A stretch of 64,000 nt of DNA from Rhizoctonia solani (Eukaryota; Basidiomycota; Agaricomycetes; Cantharellales; Ceratobasidiaceae): assembly GCF_016906535.1 (NCBI RefSeq), contig NC_057375.1, positions 1,798,001 to 1,862,000 of the forward strand, given 5' to 3'. Below, one piece after another: positions 15,301 to 28,488 of the stretch; the first letter of the stretch is position 1, and the number at the start of each line of letters is the position of its first letter. A program made the translations under genes and the position numbers. The notes beneath the pieces were generated by a model. That model had not been told where the DNA came from. It saw only the letters and a program-made list of their open reading frames with translations, and did not search any database.

Positions 15301-18300
15301 TGACAGGACAGGAGAAGACTCATCCTCGCTCTGGCTAGTAAGGATGGCCTGTAGTTCGTCAGGAATATCAGAGCCACCCTCACTATCCTTGCTCGCAGAC
15401 ATCAATTCTCCAACTAGCCTATCGTATGTCCCTGCCCGACGACGAGCCTTGACGGCAGCTTGGCTCGAACGCTCACGAGGAGTGTCTTGTTCGAAATCTT
15501 CAGAGGCACAATCGGTATCATCCTGGATATCGGGTGCTGAATCTAGAGCCTGCAAGGCAGAAGAGGCAATTGACGCAGACTGAGGTTCGGAGGAAAGATC
15601 GGGTGCAAAAGTGAACACGGAAGCTTTAGACGTTTTACCCTTGAACAAAACATGCTGAATTTCGGCATCAACATCTTCCTCGGAGGAGGTTCGTGAGTGT
15701 CCGTATCCGACGATAGCTGTTAGGCTTTGCTGGCCTGCAAGGTCGCGAGGACTACGTTTGCTGGGACTCTCTTGAGCGAATTTAGGAGTAGCCCGGCAGA
15801 CAGGGGGGCTCAATTGATACTTGCTATCAGGAGTAGCTGAAAGGTCCAGGCGGTTGATGAGATCAGAGAGATCTGAATTGGCAGCGTTGATCATCGAAAT
15901 CGAGGCGGCTGAAAATCAATAAGCATATGCGTAGCTATGATAGCATATATCCACCCACCATCCTCCCGAGACAATCGTCGTAACAATTGTTCACTCTTCG
16001 GTCGCATTCGGGTCGGGCGATTTGGTGATTCGACCAGGAGTGGGACGCTAGCACTGCGACCAAGGGATAAAGCATGTTCTCGGTCCTGGAAAAATGTATC
16101 CTGCTGCACAACTACTTCCTTGGCAGCGGCCGGTCCTATGGAAAGTGCGATTGGTCCAGGGAACGGGGCTGAAACAGAACGAATGGTGCCATAGGGAGGG
16201 TGAGCAGCTGACGAATGTTCCTCGGCACGGGCTTCAAACTCCCGAACGCGTTCGCGTACACGTCCCTTGCCGATTTTAACGCCCTGGACCTCAACGTGTG
16301 CAGGACTCTCAGGAGCAGGCGCAGTCGGTACTTCGAATAAGCCCATCAAACTCCTAGGAGGTGGGCGGGTAGTATCCTGTTTACGCTTTGTCCGGTTTTT
16401 CAGGGTACCAGAGCCAGCGTCCATTTCCGAGGTATCGATAGAAAAGAGGCTGTCATAATCCACACTCATGGAGCGACGAGGTTTACTAGAAGTGACGGAC
16501 GCTGTTTCGTGCGTTGAACTGGCAGGATAATTGGAGCTCCCAGACGATTCATTCGACATTCGGGGCTGATGGGCTTTTCCAAAGGATATCGTGGACGGCG
16601 CAACTCGCGATGAGCTTCCAGAGCCATTGCGGTCCCCCGCGACCCAGTCTCTACCCTCTTGAGTACCATCCCTTGCGGGTCCCCCAATTCCCAAATCTCC
16701 ACGTGTGTTCCCTAGTTGAAGGTTCGGTAGGATAGGCTGACCAACGGTCGCAGTCAGGGTCATGGTTGGGTCTCGCCCTAATGCACCCGCCTCCCAACTT
16801 TCCTCAGACGTATTGGTAGGCTCATCCTCGTCGAAGGCCGGCATTTTTCTACCCTTCCGCTTCTTCTTGTCCTTGAGAGTACCCTCCTTCTCTTTTCCCT
16901 TGTCACTCTCGTCGCCTTTGCCCCATCCCCCTAGGCGAGCAATTGATGTAATAGATCGAACTGAACGCATAGCTCGTAACGCCAGTGAGCCAGTATTTGA
17001 TGCGCTGTCGCCATGGATCAAATTGGCAATACTGGATCTCCGCATAGTTCCGGAGCTCGCTTGGGTTTCAGCGCTTTCGGTGCTGCCTTTCCGAATAGCC
17101 TTGGGCTCTTGGCCAAAATCGACCGGGGCGATCGCAACGGGCAGAGGCTGGGGTGGGAGTGGAGAGCCGCGGTTTTCAACTTGATCTTCAGTTACAGTAC
17201 TTTGCAGCAGAGTTGGCAAGTCAAATGAAGCAGTCCGGTGTCGGCGTCTTGCATAGGTTCCCATGCCCTCATCACGGCCCTCGGACTTCGCGGCGGCCAA
17301 AAGGGCGTCCACATCAAGCGACATTGTTCGTGTATGGCCTGGACGCTCAGAGGTCGGCGAGAGGGAAGGACCAGGAGCTATGAAAAAACATAATTATGAT
17401 CGATCCCATAATTTCAAGAATAGGTCGCTTACACTTTGCACGTCTACGTCCGATTGTCCATTTCCATTTACTTTTCTCTGTGCCGGATGTAACGGCCTCG
17501 CTATCTGTTCCACTTTCAAGAGCTGTGGTGGGGGCTGCAGGAGCTGTGGTGGGAGTTTCCGCTACCGGAGAGAGCGCACTGTTGGATGGAGTATCAGTGG
17601 TTGGGTGAGCCTTGTCGACTGGTGGGGCCCGAGTATCAATCGTCAACTTGACCTTGTGTCGCTCAGAGCTCGAGCTGTCCTGAGATTGTCGGCTTTTTTC
17701 CATGGCTTTGTCCGCCTTTTCCTTTTCCTTCTCCGCTTTCTTGGCCGCATTAGTCCTATCCCCCAGAGCCCACCGAATGCTATCCAGCGTCCCTCGGCTC
17801 TTCTTCTTTGCTACCATGAAGGCTGTCCCAGCGTTCTCGTCGGTCGACCCTTCTTGAGCGCTTGAATCAGTCAAGACCCGCGTGCTCCCAACTTTGGCCC
17901 TACTACTCCCGCGTGTGAGTGTTCCCCCGCGAAGACTACCCAACACTTCGCTCCCAATTCGAGATATAGGTCTGGTACCCCTGCTGATGGTCTCCTTGAT
18001 AGCTTCAACTTGTCCACCGCTAGTTTCGGTGCAGTTTTCACCGTGTGCTCGCTTAGAAGATTTGTTTGGCTTAATCCGATATGACGTCTGTCTTGTTGGC
18101 GGAGACGGGTTTCTCGGAGCGGGTACGAATGAGAACCCGCTAGATGGACCCATCGTATGAACCTGTCGTTCATTGCGAGAGGCAACAAACTGACGTGCGA
18201 CGAGGTCGGCAACCTCCACTTTCGGATCCACCGGCTGCTCGGGAATGGTGGGAGGCTGTTTGGGCCGGACCCTACCGAGGGAACCAACCCGAGAAGATTC

Positions 18301-18576
18301 TCCATATGGGCTGTTTTCCTTTCCGATCACGGGGCGCTTGGGAACCAATGTACGTGTCCTTCGTTTTTCGATGATTGGGCTGCCGGGGGTACCGGGGGTT
18401 GCTGCGACGACGCATATGGTGGGAACGTCACGGGTAGGGGTTGGGGCAATGGGGGGCAGAGTAGGGGGGAGGGATGTAGCTGAGGTCGGCGTTGTTAGAG
18501 TGGACGGTGAAGTAGTCGTTCCAGACGAAGATACGGATACCGAACGAGTAGAACGGGAGGAAAGCGATTTGAACAT
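12330..18576 (-). CDS. Large Ser/Pro-rich, largely disordered protein (unknown function)
   Basis: Seven exons on the - strand: 18576-17433, 17377-15959, 15908-14258, 14206-13692, 13642-13076, 13029-12474 and 12417-12330. They give 5,940 nt, about 1,979 aa, with every phase closing. The protein is rich in Ser, Thr, Pro, Arg and Glu, with many SP/TP and RRxS-like sites expected for heavy phosphorylation. There is a basic Lys/Glu segment (EKEKADKAMEKSRQ), short conserved-looking helical patches (DLSDLINRLDL; DYETLMRELDEV; EQLEAVTRYLALRNEA) and a tail ending SGTARPSALRV. No catalytic domain, signal peptide or membrane segment was found. It could be a cytoskeletal, polarity or signalling scaffold, but that is a guess from composition. 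The last intron may instead be 35 nt long (12439-12473), which keeps frame and adds seven residues. Confidence 0.75.
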
Positions 18577-20501
18577 GGTTGCTGGTCTATGTCGTTACAG
18601 TTATATGCTTGCGTATTTTCGTATTTTTTTGATACACTTGATGCTGTTAATCGTTTCAATCGTTAATAAAGTCTGAATGAGGTAGGCTTGAGTTGGAACA
18701 AAGGGGGAGTGGCGGCAACGTACTGATGCGGGTTGAAAATGCGAGCCTCGTTGGACGTTGCTGCGTAAAGAATCGTACAATGAAGCTCACTTGGGGCAGG
18801 CGTTAGTGCAAGAGCGAATGAACTTGACTGACTGAAGATGCACTGACAAGAGGTATAAAAGAAGGATAGCCTGTCGTATCCGTGATTGACGTAAGAAACT
18901 AATCTGCCTCGATGAATTGCTCAGCCGCCATCCATATTGATCCACTTACAGAAATCCTCAACGAAGAGACTGGAAACCACAAACCGAATCAGATGAGATA
19001 GAAAGATTAGATGGAGAGATGATAGTAGTGGATGTTGGGTCGACTACTACGGAAAGATCAGTTGGGGTTTTGCCGAATAAATCTGGAGACACAAGAACGA
19101 GAGTCGAAGCTGAAGTCGAAGCCGAAGACTGGGAGCTCGTTAGCGTCAATGTCGTTGCGTATCGTGGGTCGCCGAAAGTTGAACAAAGTAATAGCTACCT
19201 AAAAGAAAATAAACATAATGGTCTTTAGATATGATCCGACAGTGTATACAAATGACGACTTGCCTAGAATCCCCTAAACCTCCTCGCCGCTACTACTGCC
19301 ACACGCGGGATCAGATAATGGTCGCCGGTGTCCACAAGTTCTAAACCCCAAAGTAAGCCAAACTGTAGAGTTGGTTAGCGCGTAATTGATTTCAAACATA
19401 TGTGTGCGTGTGTGTATCGCAAGTCACGTGGAGCACAAATAAACAGCACAGCCGTCATTTCAGCATCAGCTCAACTAGGAATGCCGTAATGTTTCAACCT
19501 ATTCCCACTTGTCAATGTTATATGCGGCCTCATAGCCCTGATCTAATAAACTGATCTCAAAGCAAAAAGGTAAGCACCTGAACTGGCTCCACCCGAACCT
19601 ACTCTTTTTGTAGCTTAGATGATGATAATTTCGCAACCGGTGTATTTATCCATCTTGGTCTGTTGCGACGTATCTGTGGCGTCAGTCAGTAGGAAACCTA
19701 CCATAGCGCGGTGCAATCGGAGCATTGTCTGATAGAAACTAGCTCCATAGGATCTTGGTCGTAACCCATGGGAGCTGATTGGATAAGAACCTTGCTGTAA
19801 TTGGCTCACGGCGCAAGCCTCGTGGTTGCGAAACCACTTCCTATCGCCCTCGAATTAGGATCGTTCAAAACTTGGCATAACTCCTAGCTACCATCGAACC
19901 ACGATATTATAGCTCTATCCGCCTTTGTGTGCCGAATGCCACTTGGGCTTACTATTAACCAAAGATCGGCTTGCCACCACTTTTACGATTTCATCCTTTT
20001 CAATTCACATCAAGCGCGCGTTGGAGATAAGCTGCCATCTTCCGCGTGCTCCGGATTCCGGTGACTGAATGAATAAATAGCATTGCGCCAACGATATAGC
20101 ATATGCACCCTATTTCATTACTTAGCGGAAATGCTGGCTTGAAATGGTAGTTACATCCACGCGTACCTTTCGAAGCACAGATGAGACACATTAACGCATA
20201 CAATCCATGTGATCAGGTCATATGAGTGACATAAGTCATTCCTGAAGACTCACAATCAACACACACACCGAAGTAAGACCTCTCACATAATCTGGATGTT
20301 GATTTCATTGGATGAATGTATAATGACACTATAGTTGTATGCTGAACTGTATTCGAGACAAAACTGGATGTAAAAAAAGACAAGAGTGAAACGTACACTT
20401 CGCACCACAAGTCCCAAATAATTAAAGATGAAAACCGCATAAAAAATAATGAGTGATCTGCTAGTAAGGATCGGCATAATCGTACACTCCATTGTCAGAC
20501 T
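18577..20501. other. Intergenic, divergent/upstream region
   Basis: Upstream of the Ser-rich gene. A TATAAAAG box on the + strand near 18856 is not followed by a gene I can support; short open frames at 18958-19228 occur on both strands. The rest (19230-20500) shows no coding or RNA gene signal. Confidence 0.4.
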
Positions 20502-22407
20502 CTAGGGTGTGCCGGCAGCATCCCTACCCGAGGAATGCAAAACGCGCACGCTAGTCGTTCCCAAATAGGACACATACGTACTAGCATTATGATCCACCTC
20601 GCTCTCCCCGGTCCCCGGTCGGGGCTCAGGCGAAGGACTAAATGTGACCGCTCGGCGATCCTGAACGTCCGCGGCGGCGTTGTCACTCCATCCCTGAGAG
20701 TTAGTGGGCCCCCACTCTCCTCGCTTCTGGGTTGTGTCGGCGGTTCGAGTGCTTTCTTGATCGTCTTCTGGTACTAATGAAATAGTTCTTAGTCTCGAAC
20801 CATTCTCGAGGTCGGAATCATCGAGAACTCGTTGCTTCTGATCTCGCTCCTCGAGCTCTATTCGCAAAAGCACACACAATGCGTATAAGTGAATAACCCA
20901 ATGAAGGGATGCGGATCATAGATCTTACCATGAGCCTCTTGATCTTCAATCTCATGGTCCGTATGTGTGACCACATGAGTCGCAACTTGGATGTTCACAG
21001 TGTCACGACCCTGGTTGTACGTTGTTCGGCGGGTTGGGTCTCGCGAATTGCTCTGAGACGAAGTGTGATCTGGGCCTTCCTACAAATGATGCGAGCAATT
21101 TCAGCATTAATCGAACACCGGCGTCACTAATCACTCACGTAAACATTGACTCCAGTCCCGGTAGCGACTTTAACCATAAGTTTGGACATGCACATTTCGA
21201 TTTCAAGCTGAATTCTCCAATGTGTCAACTGATATTTCACGTAACACTCGTGAGCAACCTACCTTGACCATATATGCAACCGGGTGAAATTGCATGCTAA
21301 GTAATTAAAATTAATATGTCGGATCTCAGCCTCGGTCGAGGTACCCCAAACGGATCTTACTTACTATACAAAGTCGTTTCGGTAGCTCATCATCCCGATG
21401 ATAAGTACGTCCATGGACAGTGAAACCATGATAATCTTTTCGTTGAACTTGACTAGTTTGTCATATTTCTTCAGCTGTGAAGGTTGTCAGTATCCTTGAA
21501 ACATGTAGGGGGCAACAGACGCATGCGTACACCCATGGCAACAAGACGCTTCCTGATGATACGAATAAACATGTAGTTGAGAATGGCGTCGGTGATGAGA
21601 TACAAAACTTTCTGCAATTTGTTTGTAAGCGACAGCTCAGCCTGTCGGAGGTGTACACGTACCTCTGTATGGTCCCAGTACAAGTTAATAACGCGGTATC
21701 TATCCGAGATTTGAAGTTTAGCCGGAACCCATATACAGTAGACTGTGATATTGATAGCAGTGATCCATGCGCCAATGATGAATTTGAGCCAAAACTACAA
21801 ACCATAACCGTATTCAGCCACCACGTCTCACAAGACAAATACACCTATTGTTCGAGACCGAGCTCACCTTTCGCGAAGGAGTGGGAAGCAGAATGCATAT
21901 ACGATTCACGATAATTTGGAGTAAGAACTGGACCTGGAATGCCCACATGCTACGTTACAGCCGCATTTAATCAACCGAAGTCGCTCGCGTGGGAATGTTT
22001 ACTTACGTCAAAATCCAAAAGTAGAACCAGAACGAGTACTCTATTATTCCGCACAAATAGAGCCAGCATATTATAGCGAACACAGTGCAACTTTTCAAGG
22101 TGTTAGTTGATCGTAGTTGTGGATGTAGCTAAATGCATTGCCACATACACTAAAATTTCAAGCCAGCACATGATAATGTAGGCGCTCCATCGGCGTGTCT
22201 TTTGTGTCTGTCTAATTGCGTGCCACACGACAAAATAGCCAAAGCCGATCTAGGATCAGAGGCACAAGAGTCAATTGAGTTGAAAGTTATCACGACGGTC
22301 ACAAGGTCACGCACAGTAAAGCCAAAAGCCAAGGTGGCCAGCCTCATATCTCCATCCGTGATCGGCAGGGGCACGACGGGCTTTTCCGTCTCAAATGTCG
22401 GCCACAT
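20502..22407 (-). CDS. Multi-pass (six to seven TM) membrane protein with disordered cytoplasmic tail
   Basis: Eleven exons on the - strand: 22407-22315, 22249-22149, 22090-22007, 21949-21868, 21794-21663, 21611-21531, 21474-21365, 21296-21263, 21207-21139, 21079-20929 and 20857-20502. Total 1,293 nt, 430 aa, all phases closing. Hydrophobic helices lie at roughly residues 22-44, 53-80, 84-112, 126-147, 165-185 and 203-222, with a weaker seventh candidate after that. A hydrophilic tail of about 180 residues follows, rich in Asp, Glu, Ser and Thr. The layout is that of fungal seven-helix membrane proteins, some of which are proposed receptors, but no family-defining motif allows a firm call. 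The start ATG (MWPTF) is preferred to one 23 codons upstream because the hydrophobic profile starts cleanly after it. Confidence 0.75.
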
Positions 22408-24290
22408 GGCGGGTCGATGAAGACGGGGGAGGAGAGGTGTTAGGAGGATCCAGAAAGATAACCGCGCATTGCACACAACAGGGGGTGATATATGTACGTT
22501 GGTCGAATATCAATATTGCCGAGTCGATCTGTTTGAAATCTCTCCAGCGAACAAATCAAATGGATAATTTGATAGGGTTGGGTTGAAAGATTCCATGTGA
22601 CGCATCGGGGTATCGCGAACTGGGACCACAGATTCCGAAATAGGGTCCTCGGGGTTAAGCGGTAGTGGACTAGGCTAGGGAGTGGGACAAATGGAGTGAT
22701 TACTAAGACCGTATCCCTCATTCGATCAGGAGCATTCGCAACACGCCGCAATAGAGATAGCTAAATCTCAGTTACAAACGGGTCGACTCGGATACCGTGG
22801 TGCGTGTTTTATCTAGATACTGTACACGGCCTCGCGTGCGAACTGAATAGAAACTGACAGCTCCACCGCCCGGCCCGGGTACATTTTCATGGTGGATAAA
22901 CTTTGACGATGACAGGTTTCTTCGATCCGAGCCACCCGCCCCCCGCTCTCCCCGCGGCAACCGCAGAAATTAATCGAATTCAGAACACAGAACTCAGCAA
23001 TCCGGGGTATCAGTTCGAGTCGCACATCAAGGCATCTATCGAGCCACCGGTCCCGCCAGGCACCAGCTCTGCGCGCGTCGGTCTGTTGCAAACTTTCACC
23101 TCTGACAGGTAGATCGGTATTTCATGTCCGGCACACATGGGAATGGCCAGATACCAAATTCAAACTATTCGAGTGGATCCATGTGGATACTTTAGTGGTG
23201 AGACATCGAACTGGCATAAGCATCTTGGAGTGTGGTGCCTTACAACGAGCCAGTTATATTTAAGCATAGTCTGAGAAATACACTAACATTGATACAAATC
23301 CAATAATTATCATCACCATCACACATGTACCCAATTGAACGCCCTCATCTCTTAGTATGAGATGCTGGCGTAAACTGGCCGAATCATGATGACAACAAGC
23401 TCAAGATCATTTTTCACATGTTTGTATCGCTTCGAGATTAAAACAGGGAAGCCTCTTCGAAGATCGAAACCTTGGCAAATAAGTGTCGAACATGCCCATA
23501 TTCAGACTCAGCAATGTAGTAAAATTTCAAGCCACAAGAACAGTGGTCTGTGTGGGGATCAAGCGAATATGGATCCTTGTGCAAATCCGGAAGTACTCAG
23601 GAAGCGGGTGGCAGTGTTGATCGCCGTAGGATGGCAGTCAGACCTGAAAATAGTGAAAGTATGTATAAATCTGAAACTACATGTACGACTCGGTCTGGGC
23701 GATCATCGAACTTGATCGCTGCGCATCATTGTTATCGGTGAAATTCCAGCCCTGCTCCTGAGCGCGCCAGAGTGTACACACATGGTAGTGTGTGGCGCTT
23801 GACGGGCGAGAAGCTTATAACCTTTCGTCAGGAGAATAGCGGCCGGCTCCAAGTGTATATACTTGTACAAATCCAGACCACTGTATGTCCGGTTGTAAAG
23901 TACTCAGCCAGACCAAGAAGCCGCGTTTTGAGTTTTCGACTCTTTGCAGAAATAAACTAAGCCCTTTCAAATGAGTGGTCGAAGGTAAAAAGCTAACCCG
24001 GAAGCCTAACGTGATTCGATATACATGTGAGAAGGTTGAAAGAAAGAAAGCGATACAGACGGCCAGTATATACAACATAATCAGGTCCCATATGAAAAGA
24101 GAGAGAGAGAGAGCGATGTGAGATGTGAGATGAGAGATGTAAGGAGAGTACAATTTTGGTATCAAATGCTATGAGAATAATGATGATGTGAAAATAACGA
24201 ACCGGGGAAATGTGGCCCAACTGAAAAAGAGACGAAGCTGCGAAAGTTCAGCCTTGTGGTGAACGATATCCGCACACCGCCACCAAGTTC
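22408..24290. other. Intergenic with GA-rich microsatellite
   Basis: No gene supported. A purine-rich stretch at about 24095-24145 contains an AG dinucleotide run followed by repeats of GATGTGA/GAGATGT. Short open frames here carry no domain. Confidence 0.4.
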
Positions 24291-25590
24291 TTATGATATA
24301 GGCCCCGACGTGGATCCAACACTTCGCAATTGACCATCGTTGGGCCGGCCGAGCTGTGCTTTGACAAAGCTAATATGTTCATTCAATTCTTGACCCGACA
24401 GTACGTCCCAGTTTCCATCGGGCTGCATCACCCACCGGCGGTACGGTGGCATGGTGATTACGCGCAGAGTCTTGCACTGTTGAGCGAGTTTTTCGACCAC
24501 TTCTTGCTCCGCACCCTTTTTTGCGAACGCAGTCCTGTGGAAAACCGTCACGTCACGCGAATTCAGATGGAGTTCCCGGAGATCCGTGAAATGCTCCAAG
24601 CCCTCGACCTTGGTTACAACATTAGCTCGAACAAAGCAATGGAAATGTGAATAAAATAAAACACACCTGGTTAATGAAACCTACAAATCGATCGCGCTTA
24701 AAGTTGGCGAGTACGTGTAGTTTGAGAACTTCAAGTTGGGGCATGGCCTTTGCAATAACCTCCATGGCATGCCAGTTTGCCACAACCACATGGCATTGGA
24801 AGGAGCGCAACGAAGAGCCATTGGCTTTGAGTACGCTCAAATCTTCAAAATGTTCATGCAGGAGGATCGGTGATGCGATAGTAGCATGCGTAATCGGTTC
24901 CACTGGTTCCTTGGTTTCCTGGCTTCGCTCATCTGTATCTTGGAGCAAATCTCCAAGGACCGGTAATGACCCTGTAAAACTGCGCAAATGGGGTGCGTCG
25001 GCACGATCAAGCGTGAATCCTTGTTGTGAGGTATCCGTAAATTGATCGGCTCTGAGGGTAGGCCACAGTCGTAGCTCGGTCAGATTGGGGTGGGCACGGA
25101 CGAGCTCGGGGACGACGCTGAGAGAATCGTCAGGGATAACTTGCATCAGAGTAAGCCTGCGCAGATTCTCCACTGGATTTTCAGCAATTTGTTGAAGGTG
25201 ATGAGGAAGAATAGCCCGTCCCCAAATATTCATGTCGACCAAATTTGGCATATGTGCTATCGCGTCGGCCTGTAATTTGGACAATTCCTCCGCTTTGTTC
25301 GACCGTAACCGCTTGGCACCGCCAGCGGGATCGAATCGAAGCACAGCCTTTCCCAATTCCGGATTTCGCAAGATGAGTCTACACGCGGCAGCCGAGCGTT
25401 TCGAGGACTTGTCCGCATGGAAGTTGAGAGTTTCGAAAAGGAGTGGGTGGAGTTGCTTGTAGAAGAACTTATTGACCCGTATAAGTCGAACAACGTCCGA
25501 CAAGGGGCAAAGATAAAATATGTACAAGAGAATTTCAAAGGGGAGTCGGACTATGGGTTCGGTCTGAGTTTGTTTCTGGGATCGAGACAA
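24291..25590 (-). CDS. F-box-like protein with leucine-rich repeats
   Basis: Two exons (25590-24667 and 24608-24291) joined in phase 0 give 413 aa. The N-terminus has an F-box-like segment at about residues 13-55: LPFEILLYIFYLC, then LIRVNKFFYKQLHPLLFETL. After it come irregular leucine-rich stretches (NLVDMNIWGRAIL; NLRRLTLMQVIPDDSL; NLTELRLW; LEVLKLHVLANFK; LRELHLNSRDVTVF). Such proteins recruit targets to SCF (Skp1-Cullin-F-box) ubiquitin ligases; they are abundant in agaricomycetes and most have no known substrate. No lesion is seen. Confidence 0.8.
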
Positions 25591-26739
25591 CTAGGACACC
25601 GCCGTGAGTAACTGACGCGGGCGGGCGCTTCCCGCAGACGATGAGGTGGCTTCTTATAACTTACCAAGCTACGCAGAGCGACCATATACCTCATGGCGTA
25701 CGGTGTACCTTCCTAACGCTCGGGATAAATGATAATATATATCTCTACTTGAAAGAATTGACTGTTGATGTCAGTCGATGGCAACGAGGAAAGAACATCG
25801 AGATATATAGCCTTACCAATAAACAAAGGGTCCGCTTGGGACGTAAATAATCGTTAGACACAAATATTAAAGTCAACAGGGAGGCTCAAGTAGAGTGGAA
25901 GTAAGAAGTTGGCCGGACGTTGAGGTTGGGAACGAGGTGGAAGCATGCCGTTAGGACCGATACTGATAGGGACTGATTACGTAACAAACACACGCGTGCC
26001 TGATCATGAAACGTAGAAAGGTTACTTTAAACTGGACTCATGTCAACAAGCACCGAATTTGCCCATGAAATAAGAGGTCAACTGGAGGATGGGCTACCAT
26101 ATTAGTGATACTACGCACGAAGAAATCGTTACTATTGCAGGGCAACCACGAGGTTTATGGCTGGGTATCTATATTGGATAAAATATACTCGGAATGGGAG
26201 GTTTTAGGAAATCAAAGTGCTTTATGTCGCCAATCGGCTGAATCGTTTAACGCTCTTCGTAGATAGTTGCTCTTGATTGCGGGTGTGATATGCAGGGTAA
26301 CATTGGCTGATTTAGGTGTCTCCTATAATACTTACGAATAAGTCAACTCTAATTCGTAGAATCAAAAATAAAATACAAAACGCCTCATCCACGATTCGCT
26401 CATCCTCGTGTAGCTGAAATTAGGCCAAATTCAGGTATTACTTGAGATCGAGAGCTTGGCGGCTGGGCGTATCGATGGATTATGCGAATCTAGAGGGACC
26501 TGTATAAGCAGTCTTGGCCATCCGGCCCCTTTATGTCTTTGTCAATTTCTTATACCAGAGTAAAACCCGAGTGCACTTATTTGTACACTGGACGTCTGGG
26601 ACATTACTTAGCCACAAGTAGGCCGATAGTTTGGTGTGAATATTGTGTATCGTAAAACCCACGTTGCTTTATCTGCCCATCGCGAGCCTGAGGCTATCCC
26701 ACTATTAGGCAAAATCCCAAAGGACATGGTCGGGTGATT
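25591..26739. other. Intergenic, nothing recognised
   Basis: AT-rich sequence without coding or structural RNA signal that I could support. Confidence 0.4.
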
Positions 26740-27650
26740 GCGTTCACTCATCAGATTGAACACCAGCTCCTACTGTGAACGGCCAATATCCTACATCCGT
26801 GTTTATTGGTTGAGGCCCAGGCAAAATGGACACCATCACAAGAGAACGGGACCCCGGTAATTGCATCTCCATACCTTGACATTGCATCCAACACGTTTAT
26901 CCAGGATCCCGTGGCCGACCAGACACAACAAGGGTTCCCTTCAGAGGAGAGCGTCACTGACGTCACAATTTCAGTTTATCCTTCCAATGCGCCCAGAGCA
27001 ATTCCGTCGGTCTGTGCATCCCACACGCATATAGTCGCATTAGGTGTGCCAGAGAATACTCAAGTGTCATTTGCAGGCCAGTGAACCGAATCGGCCTGAT
27101 TGATCAGGATATTGATTGAGCGAACCAAGTAACGCCTTTCCGTTACTGAGGCCCTAAAGTCAACGGATAGTCTCATCGTCTGGGATAAGACCGAGCGCAT
27201 AATGTTGAGCAAAGATTTAAAGAACCGAAATCAAGTCATATGGCCTTTGAGTGGACCGAAAAATGGATCAATATGGTTTGGGCATTTCAGGCAATATGGT
27301 TGGATCAGCAGTGCTACAATTCATTGTGTAGCATATTAATGGATCGACAATAAGCCGGGTGCCACAACTGTGAGCCCAAGAGCAATTTATCCATTTTGTG
27401 TGGCCCATATGCGAATAGTCATATAGCTCCAGCCATAAAGGTGGGTGCCATTGTGTTTCCCACACTGGACGTATGTGTTGGGATTACCAAGACTATCAAG
27501 GTGTCGCCCCAGTATTCAAGTGTTCCAGAAAAATGTTGCACCGTTCCCAGATCCAGAAGTAACGTACGAGTCATGAGGAGAGACTGATGTACACAACTCA
27601 AGTCGCACAACTCTGGGTTCGGGGGATTCTGCGGTAGTGAGTGCATTACA
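26740..27650 (-). pseudogene. Decayed WD40-repeat gene fragment
   Basis: Translation of the - strand in shifting frames recovers several WD40-like blades: SGSGNGATFFWNT (around 27550), MTIRIWATQNG (around 27410), SGTPNATICVWDAQTDG (around 27040) and an IALGALEG-stop-TEIVTSV junction. A stop codon sits where a conserved His is usual, and the frames are broken by several stops and shifts. The repeat flavour (VWDAQTxGxALGPLEGH) is that of the NACHT/NLR-type WD40 proteins common in Rhizoctonia. No N-terminal nucleotide-binding domain is present, so this is a relic of the repeat region only. Confidence 0.6.
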
Positions 27651-28488
27651 TTTTGAGCTTCAAGCGCACTGCCGATAATGGCCGCTATAAGGTGTTTGAT
27701 GTAATGTGGTTTCTCAAAATGCTATGAGAATGTCAGCGCCCTGATCGCATCGCAGTCAGATCTACCACACGAATGCGGCTTACAGTACTCTTACCTAAGC
27801 AGAATTCGTACCCGTGGTGCAAATAATGTAAAGCCCGGGATTCGTGGCCTGTTGTCTGCGATTGAATATAGGTGACTTCAACTCGATGCATTTATACAAA
27901 ACTACTGCAGCGCGTAGTATCGACCGGAGAACGTCTCAAAGATTAATAGGAACTATCATGTGAAGACGTAGGCTACGATTCCATTCCGTGGTGAGAGGGT
28001 TTCCTCTCATTAGCATCGATGCTGGGAGCCAAAAAAATCTCTCAGAATAAAGCTTAGCACCAATGTGTTACATGTGATACTTCCGGGGAGAAACCATGCT
28101 CTATTGATTGTCGGGGTGTGGTTGGGTCGGGCATGGTTCGCCCGGATCTCCGAACAAGTCATGTTCCCTAGGGTCATAGCGCGTCTCGCCAGACCAGATG
28201 GCCAATCGAAATCCAGAGAAAGGGTGATGAATCTCCATCGTACAGGTCATCGGACCGTGTCGGGCATCAATACATGCTGCAACTTGGTTACCCCATTACA
28301 AAATCAAGGGGATATATACGTATACCTCTAGTCCTTCTACCCGATGTAGTCTCGGATTGGAATTCTCTGGATATAAAGCGCCTCGTCCCACGAGAGTCTG
28401 TGAATAGAGCCGACTCCGGTATATTGCAGTATTCACTTAGGACCCATTACTTCCACCGAATTCGAATCGAAACGTTATCCTGACCATA
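27651..28488. other. Intergenic, upstream of the P450 gene
   Basis: No feature beyond the presumed promoter of the downstream P450. A TATAAAG-like sequence lies near 28371, about 118 bases before the ATG. Confidence 0.35.

Noticed and set aside
18850..19230. Small + strand gene after a TATAAAAG box
   Set aside because: The frame is short and interrupted, without a domain or a good exon chain.
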